Assembly: GCF_000730605.1 (NCBI RefSeq)
Contig: NZ_BBIS01000021.1
Location: forward strand, 29,306-93,305
DNA length: 64,000 bases
From: Pseudomonas monteilii NBRC 103158 = DSM 14164
GTDB lineage: Bacteria; Pseudomonadota; Gammaproteobacteria; Pseudomonadales; Pseudomonadaceae
Direction: 5' to 3'
Shown here: piece by piece, positions 31,462 to 41,920 of the stretch
Position numbering within the stretch: the stretch's first letter is position 1
How the letters are laid out: every line of letters starts with the position of its first letter
Notes under the pieces: model-generated
The model's input: only the letters and a program-made list of their open reading frames with translations
The model's database searches: none
What the model was told of the DNA's origin: nothing
Made by a program: the position numbers and the translations under genes

Positions 31462-32643
31462 ATGGCTTGGAACGAGCCGGGTGGCAACTCGAACAATCAG
31501 GATCCCTGGGGCGGCCGCCGTGGTGGCGGTGGCGGTGGTGGTGACAAGAAAGGTCCGCCGGATCTGGACGAGGCCTTCCGCAAATTGCAGGACAGCCTGA
31601 ATGGCATGTTCGGCAGTGGCAAGAAACGTGGCGGCGGTGACCGCAATGTCGGCAAGGGCGGTGGCCTTGGCCTGCTGGGCATTGGCCTGGCGGTGCTGGC
31701 TGCCATCTGGCTGTACAGCGCCGTGTACGTGGTCGACGAGCAGGAGCAGGCCGTGGTGCTGCGCTTCGGCAAGTACTATGAGACGGTCGGTCCCGGCCTG
31801 AACATTTACTTCCCGCCGATCGATCGCAAGTACATGGAAAACGTCACGCGTGAGCGTGCCTACACCAAGCAGGGCCAGATGCTGACCGAAGACGAGAACA
31901 TCGTCGAGGTGCCGCTGACCGTCCAGTACAAGATCAGCAACCTGCAGGACTTCGTGCTCAACGTCGACCAGCCTGAGGTAAGCCTGCAGCACGCGACCGA
32001 CAGTGCCCTGCGCCACGTGGTGGGTTCCACCTCGATGGACCAGGTGCTCACCGAAGGCCGTGAGCAGATGGCCGTGGATATCCGCGAACGCCTGCAGCGC
32101 TTCCTCGACAACTACCGTACCGGTATCACCGTTACCCAGGTCAACGTACAGAGCGCGGCAGCCCCGCGTGAAGTGCAGGAAGCCTTCGACGACGTGATCC
32201 GTGCCCGCGAAGACGAGCAGCGTGCCCGCAACCAGGCCGAGTCCTACGCCAATGGCGTGGTGCCGGAAGCCCGTGGTCAGGCCCAGCGCATCATCGAGGA
32301 CGCCAACGGTTACCGCGACGAAGTCATCGCCCGGGCCAAGGGTGAGGCCGACCGCTTCACCAAGCTGGTCGCCGAGTACCACAAGGCACCTGACGTGACC
32401 CGTCAGCGTCTGTACCTGGAGACCATGCAAGAGGTCTACAGCAATTCGAGCAAGGTCATGGTGGCGACCAAGGACGGGCAGAACAACCTGCTCTACCTGC
32501 CACTGGACAAGATGGTCGAAGGCAGCCGCAACCCGTCCGCGCCAACCACCAGCGTGTCGCCATCGGTCAACGATGCGGCCGCCCGTGCGGCGCAGGACCT
32601 GCAACAGCAACAGCAGCCGCTGCGTACTAGGGAGAGCCGCTGA
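31462..32643 (+). CDS. hflK: FtsH modulator HflK
   Basis: A 393-residue stomatin/prohibitin-family protein. It has the family's Gly-rich N-terminus (WGGRRGGGGGGG), one membrane helix near residues 65-85 and an SPFH domain followed by a coiled coil. With HflC it forms a large periplasmic cage around the FtsH protease. ATG 31462 is selected because of the GGAGAG site just before it. The stop codon overlaps the hflC start by one base. Confidence 0.95.
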   Translation: MAWNEPGGNSNNQDPWGGRRGGGGGGGDKKGPPDLDEAFRKLQDSLNGMFGSGKKRGGGDRNVGKGGGLGLLGIGLAVLAAIWLYSAVYVVDEQEQAVVLRFGKYYETVGPGLNIYFPPIDRKYMENVTRERAYTKQGQMLTEDENIVEVPLTVQYKISNLQDFVLNVDQPEVSLQHATDSALRHVVGSTSMDQVLTEGREQMAVDIRERLQRFLDNYRTGITVTQVNVQSAAAPREVQEAFDDVIRAREDEQRARNQAESYANGVVPEARGQAQRIIEDANGYRDEVIARAKGEADRFTKLVAEYHKAPDVTRQRLYLETMQEVYSNSSKVMVATKDGQNNLLYLPLDKMVEGSRNPSAPTTSVSPSVNDAAARAAQDLQQQQQPLRTRESR

Positions 32644-33512
32644 TGAGCAATAGATCGCTGATCGCCCTGATCGCCGCCGTGGTTCTGGCCATCGTGGCCT
32701 GGAACAGCTTCTACATCGTGTCCCAGACCGAGCGTGCGGTACTGCTGCGCTTCGGTAAGGTGGTCCAGGCAGATGTTCAGCCGGGCCTGCACGTGAAGAT
32801 CCCGTACGTGAACCAGGTGCGCAAGTTCGACGCCCGCCTCATGACCCTCGACGCCCCGACCCAGCGGTTCCTGACCCTGGAGAAGAAAGCGGTGATGGTC
32901 GACGCCTACGCCAAGTGGCGCGTCAAGGATGCCGAGCGCTTCTACACCGCCACGTCCGGCATGAAGCAGATCGCCGACGAGCGTCTGTCGCGTCGTCTGG
33001 AAAGCGGCCTGCGCGACCAGTTCGGTAAACGTACCCTGCACGAGGTGGTTTCCGGTGAGCGTGACGCACTGATGGCTGACATCACTGCATCATTGAACCG
33101 CATGGCCAACAAGGAGCTGGGCATTGAAGTGGTCGACGTGCGCGTCAAGGCCATCGACCTGCCGAAGGAAGTCAACCGCAGCGTGTTCGACCGCATGAGC
33201 ACAGAGCGTGAGCGTGAAGCGCGCGAGCACCGTGCCAAGGGTAACGAGCTGGCTGAAGGTATTCGTGCCGACGCCGACCGCCAGCGCCGTGTGCTGCTGG
33301 CCGAGGCCTACCGCGAAGCAGAAGAAACCCGTGGTGACGGCGACGCTCAGGCGGCCGCCATCTATGCCAAGGCCTACAGCCAGGACGCTGATTTCTATGC
33401 GTTCCACCGTAGCCTGCAGGCATACCGCGAGAGCTTCTCGAGCAAGAGCGACGTGCTGGTCCTGGACCCGAAGAACGAGTTCTTCCGTTACCTGGACAAG
33501 AGCAAGCCGTGA
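32643..33512 (+). CDS. hflC: FtsH modulator HflC
   Basis: A 289-residue partner of HflK. It has an N-terminal membrane helix (LIALIAAVVLAIVAWNSF), then the SPFH domain (RAVLLRFGKVVQADVQPGLH) and a charged coiled coil (about residues 185-240). The start overlaps the hflK stop (TGATG), the usual translational coupling for this pair. A structured element and terminator follow. Confidence 0.95.
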   Translation: MSNRSLIALIAAVVLAIVAWNSFYIVSQTERAVLLRFGKVVQADVQPGLHVKIPYVNQVRKFDARLMTLDAPTQRFLTLEKKAVMVDAYAKWRVKDAERFYTATSGMKQIADERLSRRLESGLRDQFGKRTLHEVVSGERDALMADITASLNRMANKELGIEVVDVRVKAIDLPKEVNRSVFDRMSTEREREAREHRAKGNELAEGIRADADRQRRVLLAEAYREAEETRGDGDAQAAAIYAKAYSQDADFYAFHRSLQAYRESFSSKSDVLVLDPKNEFFRYLDKSKP

Positions 33513-33532
33513 TGCTCAGGCCCTGATTTTCA

Positions 33533-33578
33533 TGCAGCGGCGCCCCGCCTGGCAGCTAAAACACCAGGCGGGGTGCAT
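33533..33578 (+). other. Long GC hairpin after hflC
   Basis: ATGCA...TGCAT outer and CCCCGCCTGG/CCAGGCGGGG inner arms (10 pairs) surround an 11-base loop with a one-sided bulge. It lies in the first half of the 301-base hflC-hisZ gap, before a clear terminator. Confidence 0.7.
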
Positions 33579-33607
33579 CCTGAATGAAAAGGGGTGTATG
33601 ATGAGGC

Positions 33608-33632
33608 AGCCGGGAAATTTCCCGGCTTTTTT
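33608..33632 (+). terminator. Rho-independent terminator of the hfl operon
   Basis: AGCCGGGAAATTTCCCGGCT forms a 10-pair palindrome followed by TTTTTTG. The rest of the hflC-hisZ gap (33633-33813) holds no recognisable gene and must supply the hisZ promoter unless read-through occurs; I saw no strong -35/-10 pair there. Confidence 0.9.
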
Positions 33633-33813
33633 GCGTCTGCAAGGTTGATTGGCAACGCGCCAGTTGACGGTTTGGTCAGCTCGCAAGGCAATTCGAGGGT
33701 ATCGGGTACGGTGGCTGCGCTGGGATCAGTGCTGCCCGCTGCTGTGCGCGATACCGGCTTTACTGACGGCTCGCCTGCTGGCAAGCCGCCCGGACCAGAG
33801 GGGAAATGGCGTA

Positions 33814-35001
33814 ATGGCAACGGTAGACCGCTGGCTGCTGCCAGATGGCATCGAGGAAGTACTGCCACCTGAAGCTGCGCGCATCGAGATCGCGCGCCGC
33901 CAGGTGTTGGACCTGTTCCAGAGTTGGGGCTACGAACTGGTCGTCACCCCGCATATCGAGTACCTGGAGTCGCTGCTCACCGGCGCCGGCCAGGACCTGG
34001 ATCAGCGCACCTTCAAGGTGGTGGACCCGCAGTCCGGCCGCCTGATGGGCTTCCGCGCCGACTTCACCCCGCAGGTGGCGCGCATCGACGCCCACACCCT
34101 GCGCCGTGAAGGCCCGAGCCGCCTGTGCTATGCCGGTAGCGTGCTGCACGCCCAGCCGCGTGCACTGTCGACCTCGCGCAGCCCGATCCAGCTGGGCGCC
34201 GAGCTGTATGGCGATGCCAGCCCTACCAGTGATGTCGAAGTCATCAGCCTGATGCTCGCCACGCTGCAGCTGGCCGATGTGCCGGATGTGCACATGGACC
34301 TGGGCCACGTTGGTATCTACCGTGGCCTGGCCCGTGCCGCCGGCCTGTCCGGTGCGGTGGAGCAGCAACTGTTCGACGCCATGCAACGCAAGGCTGTCGA
34401 TGAAGTGCAGGCCCTGACCGCCGATCTGCCGAAAGACCTGGGCAACATGCTGCGCGCTCTGGTCGAGCTATGCGGTGGCCGTGAAGTGCTGGCCGAAGCC
34501 CGCGTGCGCCTGGGCCGTGCCCCGGCCAGCGTGCTGGCAGCGCTGGACGATCTGCTGGCGATCGCTGACCGCCTGGCGTCGCGCTACCCGGACCTGCCGC
34601 TGTACTTCGACCTCGGCGAATTGCGCGGTTACCACTATCACACGGGCGTGGTGTTCGCCGTGTTCGTACCGGGCGAAGGTCAGTCGATCGCCCAAGGCGG
34701 GCGTTACGACGACATCGGCGCCGACTTTGGCCGGGCGCGCCCGGCCACCGGTTTCTCCACGGATTTGAAGACCCTGGTCACACTGGGGCGAGCGGAGGTC
34801 GTATTGCCAGCGGGCGGCATCTGGATGCCGGACAGTGGTGATGCGGCCCTCTGGCAGCAAGTCTGCCAGTTGCGCAGCGAGGGCCAGCGTGTGGTCCAGG
34901 CCCTGCCTGGCCAGCCGTTGAGTGCTGCTCTCGAGGCGGATTGTGATCGGCAATTGATTCAGCAAGACGGGCGCTGGCAGGTTCTGCCGCTGGCCCAGTG
35001 A
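33814..35001 (+). CDS. hisZ: ATP phosphoribosyltransferase regulatory subunit HisZ
   Basis: A 395-residue paralogue of histidyl-tRNA synthetase that works with a short HisG as histidine-biosynthesis regulatory subunit. Class II synthetase segments are seen ([32 protein letters not shown]) but no full catalytic set for aminoacylation, and the anticodon-binding domain is short. Located before purA, as in other Pseudomonas. ATG 33814 is used; 33649 would add about 55 non-family residues. Confidence 0.93.
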   Translation: MATVDRWLLPDGIEEVLPPEAARIEIARRQVLDLFQSWGYELVVTPHIEYLESLLTGAGQDLDQRTFKVVDPQSGRLMGFRADFTPQVARIDAHTLRREGPSRLCYAGSVLHAQPRALSTSRSPIQLGAELYGDASPTSDVEVISLMLATLQLADVPDVHMDLGHVGIYRGLARAAGLSGAVEQQLFDAMQRKAVDEVQALTADLPKDLGNMLRALVELCGGREVLAEARVRLGRAPASVLAALDDLLAIADRLASRYPDLPLYFDLGELRGYHYHTGVVFAVFVPGEGQSIAQGGRYDDIGADFGRARPATGFSTDLKTLVTLGRAEVVLPAGGIWMPDSGDAALWQQVCQLRSEGQRVVQALPGQPLSAALEADCDRQLIQQDGRWQVLPLAQ

Positions 35002-35042
35002 GTTTCTGCGTCGGCAACAGGCCGGCAACCAAGTTTGCGTGA

Positions 35043-36350
<1,308 letters not shown>

Positions 36351-36371
36351 TCTGCCCTCCAGGCTGATCTG

Positions 36372-36406
36372 ACGCCGTGGCCCTGAAAGGGGCTGCGGCG
36401 TTTTCA
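36372..36406 (+). terminator. Terminator after purA
   Basis: ACGCCGTGGCCC paired with GGGGCTGCGGCGT (small mismatches) followed by TTTTC, 20 bases after the purA stop. Confidence 0.8.
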
Positions 36407-36546
36407 TTTCTGCGCCGAGCGAAAGCAGTTCACCACCTGGCTGAACCTTGGCGTTTATGCCTGCTGTCTCCGGCACAACCCTTGCTGTAAGAAGTTTCTG
36501 TAGATGCCATCAAAATAGTGGCGCCAGAAAACACGAGGGTTACACC

Positions 36547-38481
36547 GTGTCTGCCATCCTCTCACTGTTACGAAGCCGCCTTTTGCGGCCTGTGTTTGTT
36601 GCCCTTGGTATCGCTCTTTTGGTGCAGGTGCTGGTTGCCGTTGCGCTTACCCGAAGCACGGTCACTGCCCTGGAGGCCGACCTTGGCGAACGCCTGGGCA
36701 ATGACAGCCGTCAGTTGGCCGGCGAACTGGAGCAAGCCGGGCAAGATGTGCGCTCGGGCCTGGACAGTCTGTCCAGCAGTACCCGTCAGCGCCTGAGCGC
36801 AGGGTTGTCGGCACGCCTGCAAAGCGAACAGCAGCAACTGCGCAGCACCCTGGAAAAGAACCTGAAGGACTCCGCCAACGATATGGCAGAGCTGCTGGCC
36901 TCGGTCGCCCCGCGTGCCATCTGGGACAACGATGTGCCGGTGCTCTCAGACTTTGCACGGCGTGCCCAGCGCAATCCCAACGTGCTGTTCGTGGTGTACG
37001 ACGACGCCCAGGGCCAGCACCTCACCCGTTATCTGAACCGGCAAAACCCGATCAACCAGGCGTTGATGGAAAAAGGCCAGGGCGAGCGAGCGCTGGACAA
37101 AGTGATCGATGCAGCCCGGCGCGATCCTGCCGTTTATTTCGTCGAGGCTTCGATCAGCCCCAATGGCGCCGAAATCGGCAAGGTAGTGATGGGGGTTTCC
37201 ACAGCGGGTATCGAGCAGGAACTGAAGGCGCTCGATCAGCGTTTCGCGGCCCTGATCGCCAGTGGCGAGCAACTGGTAGGCGACAGCCTGGTCGGTGCTG
37301 CCGCGGACAGCGGCAAAACCCTGCGTGAACGGCTGGAAAAAGCACAGGGCAGTGCTGCTGCCATGCAGGCCAACACCGCGCAAACCGTTCGCGATGCTGC
37401 CGGCGAGCTGCGCTGGCGCATTGGTCTGGGCCTGGTGCTGGTTGGCCTGGGCGTGTTGCTGGTGGTGGCCGTGGTGCTTGGTCGTCGTGTGCTGAGCAAG
37501 CTGCGCCTGCTGATTGCTGCGCTTGACGACCTGGCGGCAGGCGAGGGCGACCTGACCAAGCGTGTGCCACTCGACAGCCGGGACGAGATCGGCGACATGG
37601 CTTCGGCCGTGAACCGCTTTGTCGACAAGTTGCAACCGATCGTGCGCGAGGCGGGCGAGGTGGCCCAGCGTACCGGTGTGGAAATTGGCGCGATGGCCCA
37701 GCGTAATGCCGGTGCCGATGCTGCTGCTGCGCTGCAGCGTGACGAAGTGGCGGCCAGCCTGCGCGACCTTTCGAGCATGGCCGATGAAGCCCAGGCCGAA
37801 AGCCATGCGATGCAGGCGGCATTGAAACAGGTGGTGGATATCCGCCAGGCCACCGATGAAAACAGCCGCACCTCGACCCAGCTCGCAGGGCTGATCGAAA
37901 ACCTGGCTGGCCAGGTAGAGACGGGCTCTCAGGTGATCGAGCGCCTGGCCAAGCAGAGTGAGCAGATCGAAGTAGTGCTGACGGTGATCCACGGCATCGC
38001 CGAGCAGACCAACCTGCTGGCGTTGAATGCGGCCATCGAAGCGGCCCGTGCCGGTGAGACCGGGCGCGGCTTTGCCGTGGTGGCTGATGAGGTGCGGGCG
38101 TTGGCGAGCAAGACGCAAAGCTCCACGGGGGATATCCAGGCGCATATTGCTGCGCTGCAGAAGGGCGCCAAGGAGGCTGTGGCGACGATCAGCCAGGCCG
38201 GGCTGAAGGCCAGCGAAGGGCTGCTGGTGCTGCGTGACAACGAGCGCCGTCAGCAGTCTGTGCAGGCGGCGGTGGAGCAGGTGCATGCAGCCATCGGCCT
38301 GGCTACCCGCGCGGCCGAGCAGCAGGCGAGCGGGGCGCAGGCGGTGCGTGGGCGGGTGGAGACTATCCATGCCCAGGCTGAGCGCTCGGCCGAGGTGGTG
38401 ATGCAGACCACGGCCAGTAGCAAGGTGCTGGATGATCTGGCGGCGCAGCTACGGGCCAGCCTGGGCCAGTTCAGGGCGTAA
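36547..38481 (+). CDS. Methyl-accepting chemotaxis protein
   Basis: A 644-residue chemoreceptor. There are two membrane helices (about 13-33 and 295-316) around a periplasmic ligand domain of about 260 residues containing [13 protein letters not shown] and [20 protein letters not shown], which looks Cache-like; then a HAMP domain ([22 protein letters not shown]) and a signalling domain with the hairpin tip [19 protein letters not shown]. No C-terminal pentapeptide for CheR is seen. A GTG start at 36547 with CGAGGGT just upstream is chosen; the frame also opens at 36448. Ligand not predictable. Confidence 0.9.
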   Translation: MSAILSLLRSRLLRPVFVALGIALLVQVLVAVALTRSTVTALEADLGERLGNDSRQLAGELEQAGQDVRSGLDSLSSSTRQRLSAGLSARLQSEQQQLRSTLEKNLKDSANDMAELLASVAPRAIWDNDVPVLSDFARRAQRNPNVLFVVYDDAQGQHLTRYLNRQNPINQALMEKGQGERALDKVIDAARRDPAVYFVEASISPNGAEIGKVVMGVSTAGIEQELKALDQRFAALIASGEQLVGDSLVGAAADSGKTLRERLEKAQGSAAAMQANTAQTVRDAAGELRWRIGLGLVLVGLGVLLVVAVVLGRRVLSKLRLLIAALDDLAAGEGDLTKRVPLDSRDEIGDMASAVNRFVDKLQPIVREAGEVAQRTGVEIGAMAQRNAGADAAAALQRDEVAASLRDLSSMADEAQAESHAMQAALKQVVDIRQATDENSRTSTQLAGLIENLAGQVETGSQVIERLAKQSEQIEVVLTVIHGIAEQTNLLALNAAIEAARAGETGRGFAVVADEVRALASKTQSSTGDIQAHIAALQKGAKEAVATISQAGLKASEGLLVLRDNERRQQSVQAAVEQVHAAIGLATRAAEQQASGAQAVRGRVETIHAQAERSAEVVMQTTASSKVLDDLAAQLRASLGQFRA

Positions 38482-38504
38482 TCATTTGCAAGCCCGTCGC
38501 AATT

Positions 38505-38535
38505 CCTGTGGGGGCGGGTTTACCCGCGAAGAAGC
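38505..38535. repeat. REP-like element
   Basis: Contains the GCGGGTTTACCCGCGAA core, with CCTGTGGGGGC before it. It occupies the short gap between the chemoreceptor and the permease gene. Confidence 0.75.
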
Positions 38536-40101
38536 TTATGCCTTGTTCAGGTACATCCGCGTGGTCAACAGATAAACCGGCAAGCCTGATACCACGATCA
38601 GCAAGGCTGCATAGGGCGCCGCCGCCGCGAACTCGACGTTGGCCGTATGCGCCCACACCTCGGTAGCCAGGGTGGTCATCCCGGTCGGGCTGAGCAGCAG
38701 GGTAGCTGTCAGTTCTTTCATGGCATCCAGAAACACCAGCGCAAACGCTGCCGCCATGGCCGGGAAAATGATCGGCAGGGTCACCCGGCAGAATGCCGTG
38801 AAGCTGCTGGCACCCAAGGTGCGCGCGGCTTCCTCCAGTGATGGCGAGGCCTTGTTCAACGCAGTGCGCACCGGTGACTGCGCCAATGGCAGGAACAGCA
38901 GCGCATAAGCCAGCAGCAGCAACGCCGTGGTCTGGTACAGCGCCGGCACGTAGTGCAGGGCGAAGAACACCAAGGTCAGTGCAATCACCAGGCCGGGCAG
39001 GGCGTGCAGCAGGTACGGCAAGCGCTCGGCCCAGATCGCAAGACGGCCTTTGTAGCGCACCACCAGGAAGCTGATCGGTAGCGCCAGCAGCACACAGAAA
39101 CCGGCACCGCCAAGCGACACCGACAGCGAGGTGAACAGCGCCTTGGAGATGGCCCCCACCGGGAAGGCCGCCGACGAACCCACGCTCAGCCAGTAGCCGA
39201 GCATGGCCAGTGGGATACCGCTGCCCAGCACTGCCAGGGCCACGCAGAGTAGCTGCGCCGGTACGGCCCAGCCACGCAGTCGCACGGGTTGCGCGCGGCG
39301 TGCCACGCCCTGGCCGATGCGCACATGGCGGGCTTTGCCGCGTACACGCAATTCCAGCCACAGCATCACCAGGCACATCGCCAACAGCACGGCAGACAGC
39401 ATGGCCGCGTTGGCATTGCTGAATTCCAGTTCGAACTGCTGGTAGATCGCCGTGGTGAAGGTCTGCAGGCCGAGGATCGACAGCGCACCGAACTCCACCA
39501 GCATGTGCAAGGCGATCAGTAGCGCTCCGCCGAGCATCGAGGGCCACAGCAGCGGCAAGGTGACCTTGATGAACACGCCCCAGCGGCTGCAACCCAGGGT
39601 GCGCGCCGACTCCTCCAGCGAGGTGTCGAGGTTGCGCAGGGTGGCGGCCACCGGCAGGAACACCAATGGGTACTTGGACAGGGCCATGACCAGGATGGCC
39701 CCGCCCAGCCCTTCGAAGTCCGAGCTCAGCGACACCCAGGTGAAACTGCTGACGAACGACGGCACGGCGAAGGGCAGGCAAAGCACGACGCCCCACAGCC
39801 GGCGGCCAGCCAGGTTGCTGCGCTCCAGCAGCCAAGCCAGGGCCAGCCCGACCACCATGCAGGCCAGTGTCACCCCGACCATCAGCATCAGGGTATTGCG
39901 CATCAGCCCCCAGACAAAGGGGCGCCACAGCAGGTGCAAGGCTTCACGCCAGCCGGCTTCCCAGGCTTTGATGGCGACATACAGCAGCGGCAGCAAGCTC
40001 ATCGCCACCAGGAACAGCACAGGCAGCACCACCCAGATGGAGGGGCGCTTGCGGCGCGGTACGAAGCGTACCGGCGCCGGCTCGGACAGGGCGGCGGTCA
40101 T
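38536..40101 (-). CDS. Fe3+-type ABC transporter permease (FbpB/SfuB-like)
   Basis: A 521-residue fused permease with about 12 membrane helices in two homologous halves. Each half has an EAA loop for the ATPase: EESARTLGCSRWGVFIKVTLPL and EEAARTLGASSFTAFCRVTLPI. Such double-length permeases belong to the ferric iron importer family. It starts within the stop codon of the substrate-binding protein gene (TGATGA junction). No ATPase gene follows; it may use a distant one. Confidence 0.9.
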   Translation of the reverse strand: MTAALSEPAPVRFVPRRKRPSIWVVLPVLFLVAMSLLPLLYVAIKAWEAGWREALHLLWRPFVWGLMRNTLMLMVGVTLACMVVGLALAWLLERSNLAGRRLWGVVLCLPFAVPSFVSSFTWVSLSSDFEGLGGAILVMALSKYPLVFLPVAATLRNLDTSLEESARTLGCSRWGVFIKVTLPLLWPSMLGGALLIALHMLVEFGALSILGLQTFTTAIYQQFELEFSNANAAMLSAVLLAMCLVMLWLELRVRGKARHVRIGQGVARRAQPVRLRGWAVPAQLLCVALAVLGSGIPLAMLGYWLSVGSSAAFPVGAISKALFTSLSVSLGGAGFCVLLALPISFLVVRYKGRLAIWAERLPYLLHALPGLVIALTLVFFALHYVPALYQTTALLLLAYALLFLPLAQSPVRTALNKASPSLEEAARTLGASSFTAFCRVTLPIIFPAMAAAFALVFLDAMKELTATLLLSPTGMTTLATEVWAHTANVEFAAAAPYAALLIVVSGLPVYLLTTRMYLNKA

Positions 40102-41114
40102 CAGAGCAGGCCGACCTCGCGTTCAAGCTCGATGGCTTCCTCGGCATTGCCCAGGTCGGCTGGCGAGATTTTCGGCGGGCGCAGGTCTTCGAACGGCTTC
40201 AGGCCCCGGTCGGAAACCATGCCCTTGTGCAGCGGGTACTCGGCGGTGGTCTGGGTGATCACACGTTGGCCTTCTTCGCTGGCCATCCAGTTGAGCAGTG
40301 CCTGGGCTTCTTTCGGGTGCTTGCTGGCCTTGACCACAGCGGCGCCAGAGATGGTCACCAGGTTGCCGGCATCGCCATCTGCCAGGTAGTAGAGCTTGGT
40401 GTCGAGCTTGCCGCGTTCGCGCTCAAGTGCGTACCAGTAGTAGTTGTTCACCAGTACCGCAGCCACTTCACCTTTTTCCACGGCTTTGAGGGCAACCATG
40501 TTGTTGGTGTAGGTTTTGCCGAAGGCTTTCAGGCCGGTCAGCCATTCTTCGGTGGCTTCACGACCATGCATCTTCAGGATGGCCACGGCCTGCTCCTGGA
40601 ATGCACCGCTGGTGGGTACGTAGCCGACGCGGCCTTCCCACTCAGGGTTGGCGAAGTCCATCACTGTGGTCGGCAGGTCTTTTTCATCGACCTTCTTCGG
40701 GTTGTACACCACGATGCGCGTGCGCGCGGTGATGCCCATCCAGGTGCCGTTCGCGCCCACATACTCCTTGGGCACCATGTTCGCGGTGGCGTCGTCGATC
40801 TTCGCCAGCAGGCCCAGTTCGCCCAGGTTGTTCAGGGGCGGGGACTCTTCGGTGTAGATGAGGTCGGCTGGCGAACGGTCGCCCTCCTCGATGATCTGGC
40901 TGGCCAGCTGGTTGCTGCTGCCCTTGCGGATATCGATGTGGATGCCGGTCTTGGCCTCGTAGGCCTTGGCGATGGCTTCGCCGATTTCCTTGTGCTGACC
41001 GTTGTACATGGTCAGGGTGACCGGTGCGTCTGCCATGGCGGCCGGAGCGCCGATGACCAGGCTCAGCACGGCGGCGGCCAAGGTACGCATCAGCGGTTGC
41101 GGGCGGATCGTCAT
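40101..41114 (-). CDS. Ferric-iron ABC transporter substrate-binding protein (FbpA-like)
   Basis: A 337-residue periplasmic protein with a signal peptide ending around AAMA (residue 28). The mature part starts with LTMYNGQHKEIGEAIAKAYEAKTG and contains the tyrosine pair NNYYWYALERE near residue 225, which supplies iron ligands in FbpA. So the transporter probably imports Fe3+ or a ferric complex. ATG 41114 is chosen; the longer frame to 41201 would give no signal sequence. The permease gene overlaps its stop. Confidence 0.9.
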   Translation of the reverse strand: MTIRPQPLMRTLAAAVLSLVIGAPAAMADAPVTLTMYNGQHKEIGEAIAKAYEAKTGIHIDIRKGSSNQLASQIIEEGDRSPADLIYTEESPPLNNLGELGLLAKIDDATANMVPKEYVGANGTWMGITARTRIVVYNPKKVDEKDLPTTVMDFANPEWEGRVGYVPTSGAFQEQAVAILKMHGREATEEWLTGLKAFGKTYTNNMVALKAVEKGEVAAVLVNNYYWYALERERGKLDTKLYYLADGDAGNLVTISGAAVVKASKHPKEAQALLNWMASEEGQRVITQTTAEYPLHKGMVSDRGLKPFEDLRPPKISPADLGNAEEAIELEREVGLL

Positions 41115-41158
41115 GCGGGTACTTCCTCGCTTACGGCTACATATTTGGAAACAATGGT

Positions 41159-41172
41159 AAACGAAATCGTTT
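41159..41172. promoter_or_regulatory. Short inverted repeat upstream of the iron transporter
   Basis: AAACGA, two bases, TCGTTT, about 45 bases upstream of the FbpA-like ATG. It could be an operator. It does not match the Fur box well (about 9 of 19 positions). Confidence 0.35.
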
Positions 41173-41267
41173 CTCAAGTGGCCGGGTGACGAGAAATTCA
41201 TGGTCAGACCAAGGTGTAAGAGTCTGAAGGTGTCAGGTATTTCACTACCCGGAAGGCCTGTGATGAT

Positions 41268-41300
41268 TCTGTGGGGGCGGGCGTGCCCGCCAAGAGGCCG
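41268..41300. repeat. REP-like element
   Basis: CTGTGGGGGCGGGCGTGCCCGCCAAG, containing the GGCGGGC/GCCCGCC hairpin. It lies in the 274-base gap between the iron transporter and the tRNA genes; otherwise this gap holds only the tRNA terminator and no gene. Confidence 0.7.
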
Positions 41301-41354
41301 GCACAGGTTTGCACCTATGACCGAAAGACGAGGGATACAAAAAACGCAGGCAAG

Positions 41355-41385
41355 AAAAAACCCACTAGCAAGCTAGTGGGTTTTT
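41355..41385 (-). terminator. Terminator of the tRNA-Leu operon
   Basis: CCCACTAGC/GCTAGTGGG stem with a two-base loop; on the minus strand it is followed by TTTTTT. It is three bases past the first tRNA's 3' end. Confidence 0.92.
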
Positions 41386-41388
41386 GTA

Positions 41389-41475
41389 TGGTGCCCAGGA
41401 GAAGACTCGAACTTCCACGACCGTTAAGTCACTGATACCTGAAACCAGCGCGTCTACCAATTCCGCCACCTGGGC
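41389..41475 (-). tRNA. tRNA-Leu (anticodon CAG), distal copy
   Basis: The 87-base minus-strand sequence starts GCCCAGGTGGCGGAATTGG, with the D-loop, the anticodon loop TTCAGGT (CAG), a long variable arm characteristic of class II tRNA and encoded CCA. Its variable-arm stem reads GAC...GTC (compare the second copy). Confidence 0.95.
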
Positions 41476-41562
41476 AAAGCTTTACATCATCTGCAGAAGG
41501 CGACTATTGTCAGCTTCACACAGTAGTAACAGATCCTTGGTCATCTATTACTTGAAAATATT

Positions 41563-41649
41563 TGGTGCCCAGGAGAAGACTCGAACTTCCACGGCCGTTA
41601 AGCCACTGATACCTGAAACCAGCGCGTCTACCAATTCCGCCACCTGGGC
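41563..41649 (-). tRNA. tRNA-Leu (anticodon CAG), promoter-proximal copy
   Basis: The second 87-base copy is identical to the other apart from two bases of the variable arm (stem GGC...GCC instead of GAC...GTC), a compensatory change. It lies 87 bases upstream of the distal copy on the minus strand and follows a strong promoter. CCA is encoded. Confidence 0.95.
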
Positions 41650-41729
41650 ACACATTCGAGGTTACTTGATGCTTTACAGCGTCGTTCATCTCTACTACAA
41701 CTTCGGGGTTGTCCGTCGTTGTGGTGCGC

Positions 41730-41758
41730 ACTATACGGACGGTCCGGGGGGCTGTAAA
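41730..41758 (-). promoter_or_regulatory. Promoter of the tRNA-Leu operon
   Basis: On the minus strand TTTACA, 17 bases, TATAGT, then GCGCACC. A GC-rich discriminator after the -10 is typical of stringently controlled stable-RNA promoters. The tRNA begins about 80 bases downstream. A GGGGGG/CCCCCC hairpin overlaps the -35 region. Confidence 0.8.
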
Positions 41759-41920
41759 CCCCCCAAGCGAAAAAAAATTCAAAAAATTCAACTTGTTGAT
41801 TCCGCAGGCCTATTCCTGTTCGCCGGAAGCGCCGGTGGGGCTGTCCAAGGCTGACATTTCCGGTTTCAATACGCCTATGCCAGAATTCCTATCTATATAC
41901 CCCAAGGTGAACCCCTTCTG

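Noticed and set aside
36484..36514. Possible sigma-28 promoter before the chemoreceptor
   Set aside because: TAAG with GCCATCAA differs from GCCGATAA at more than one key position and the spacing is off; too weak.
41155..41180. Possible Fur box before the iron transporter
   Set aside because: Only about 9 of 19 positions match the Fur consensus, no better than background in an AT-rich promoter.
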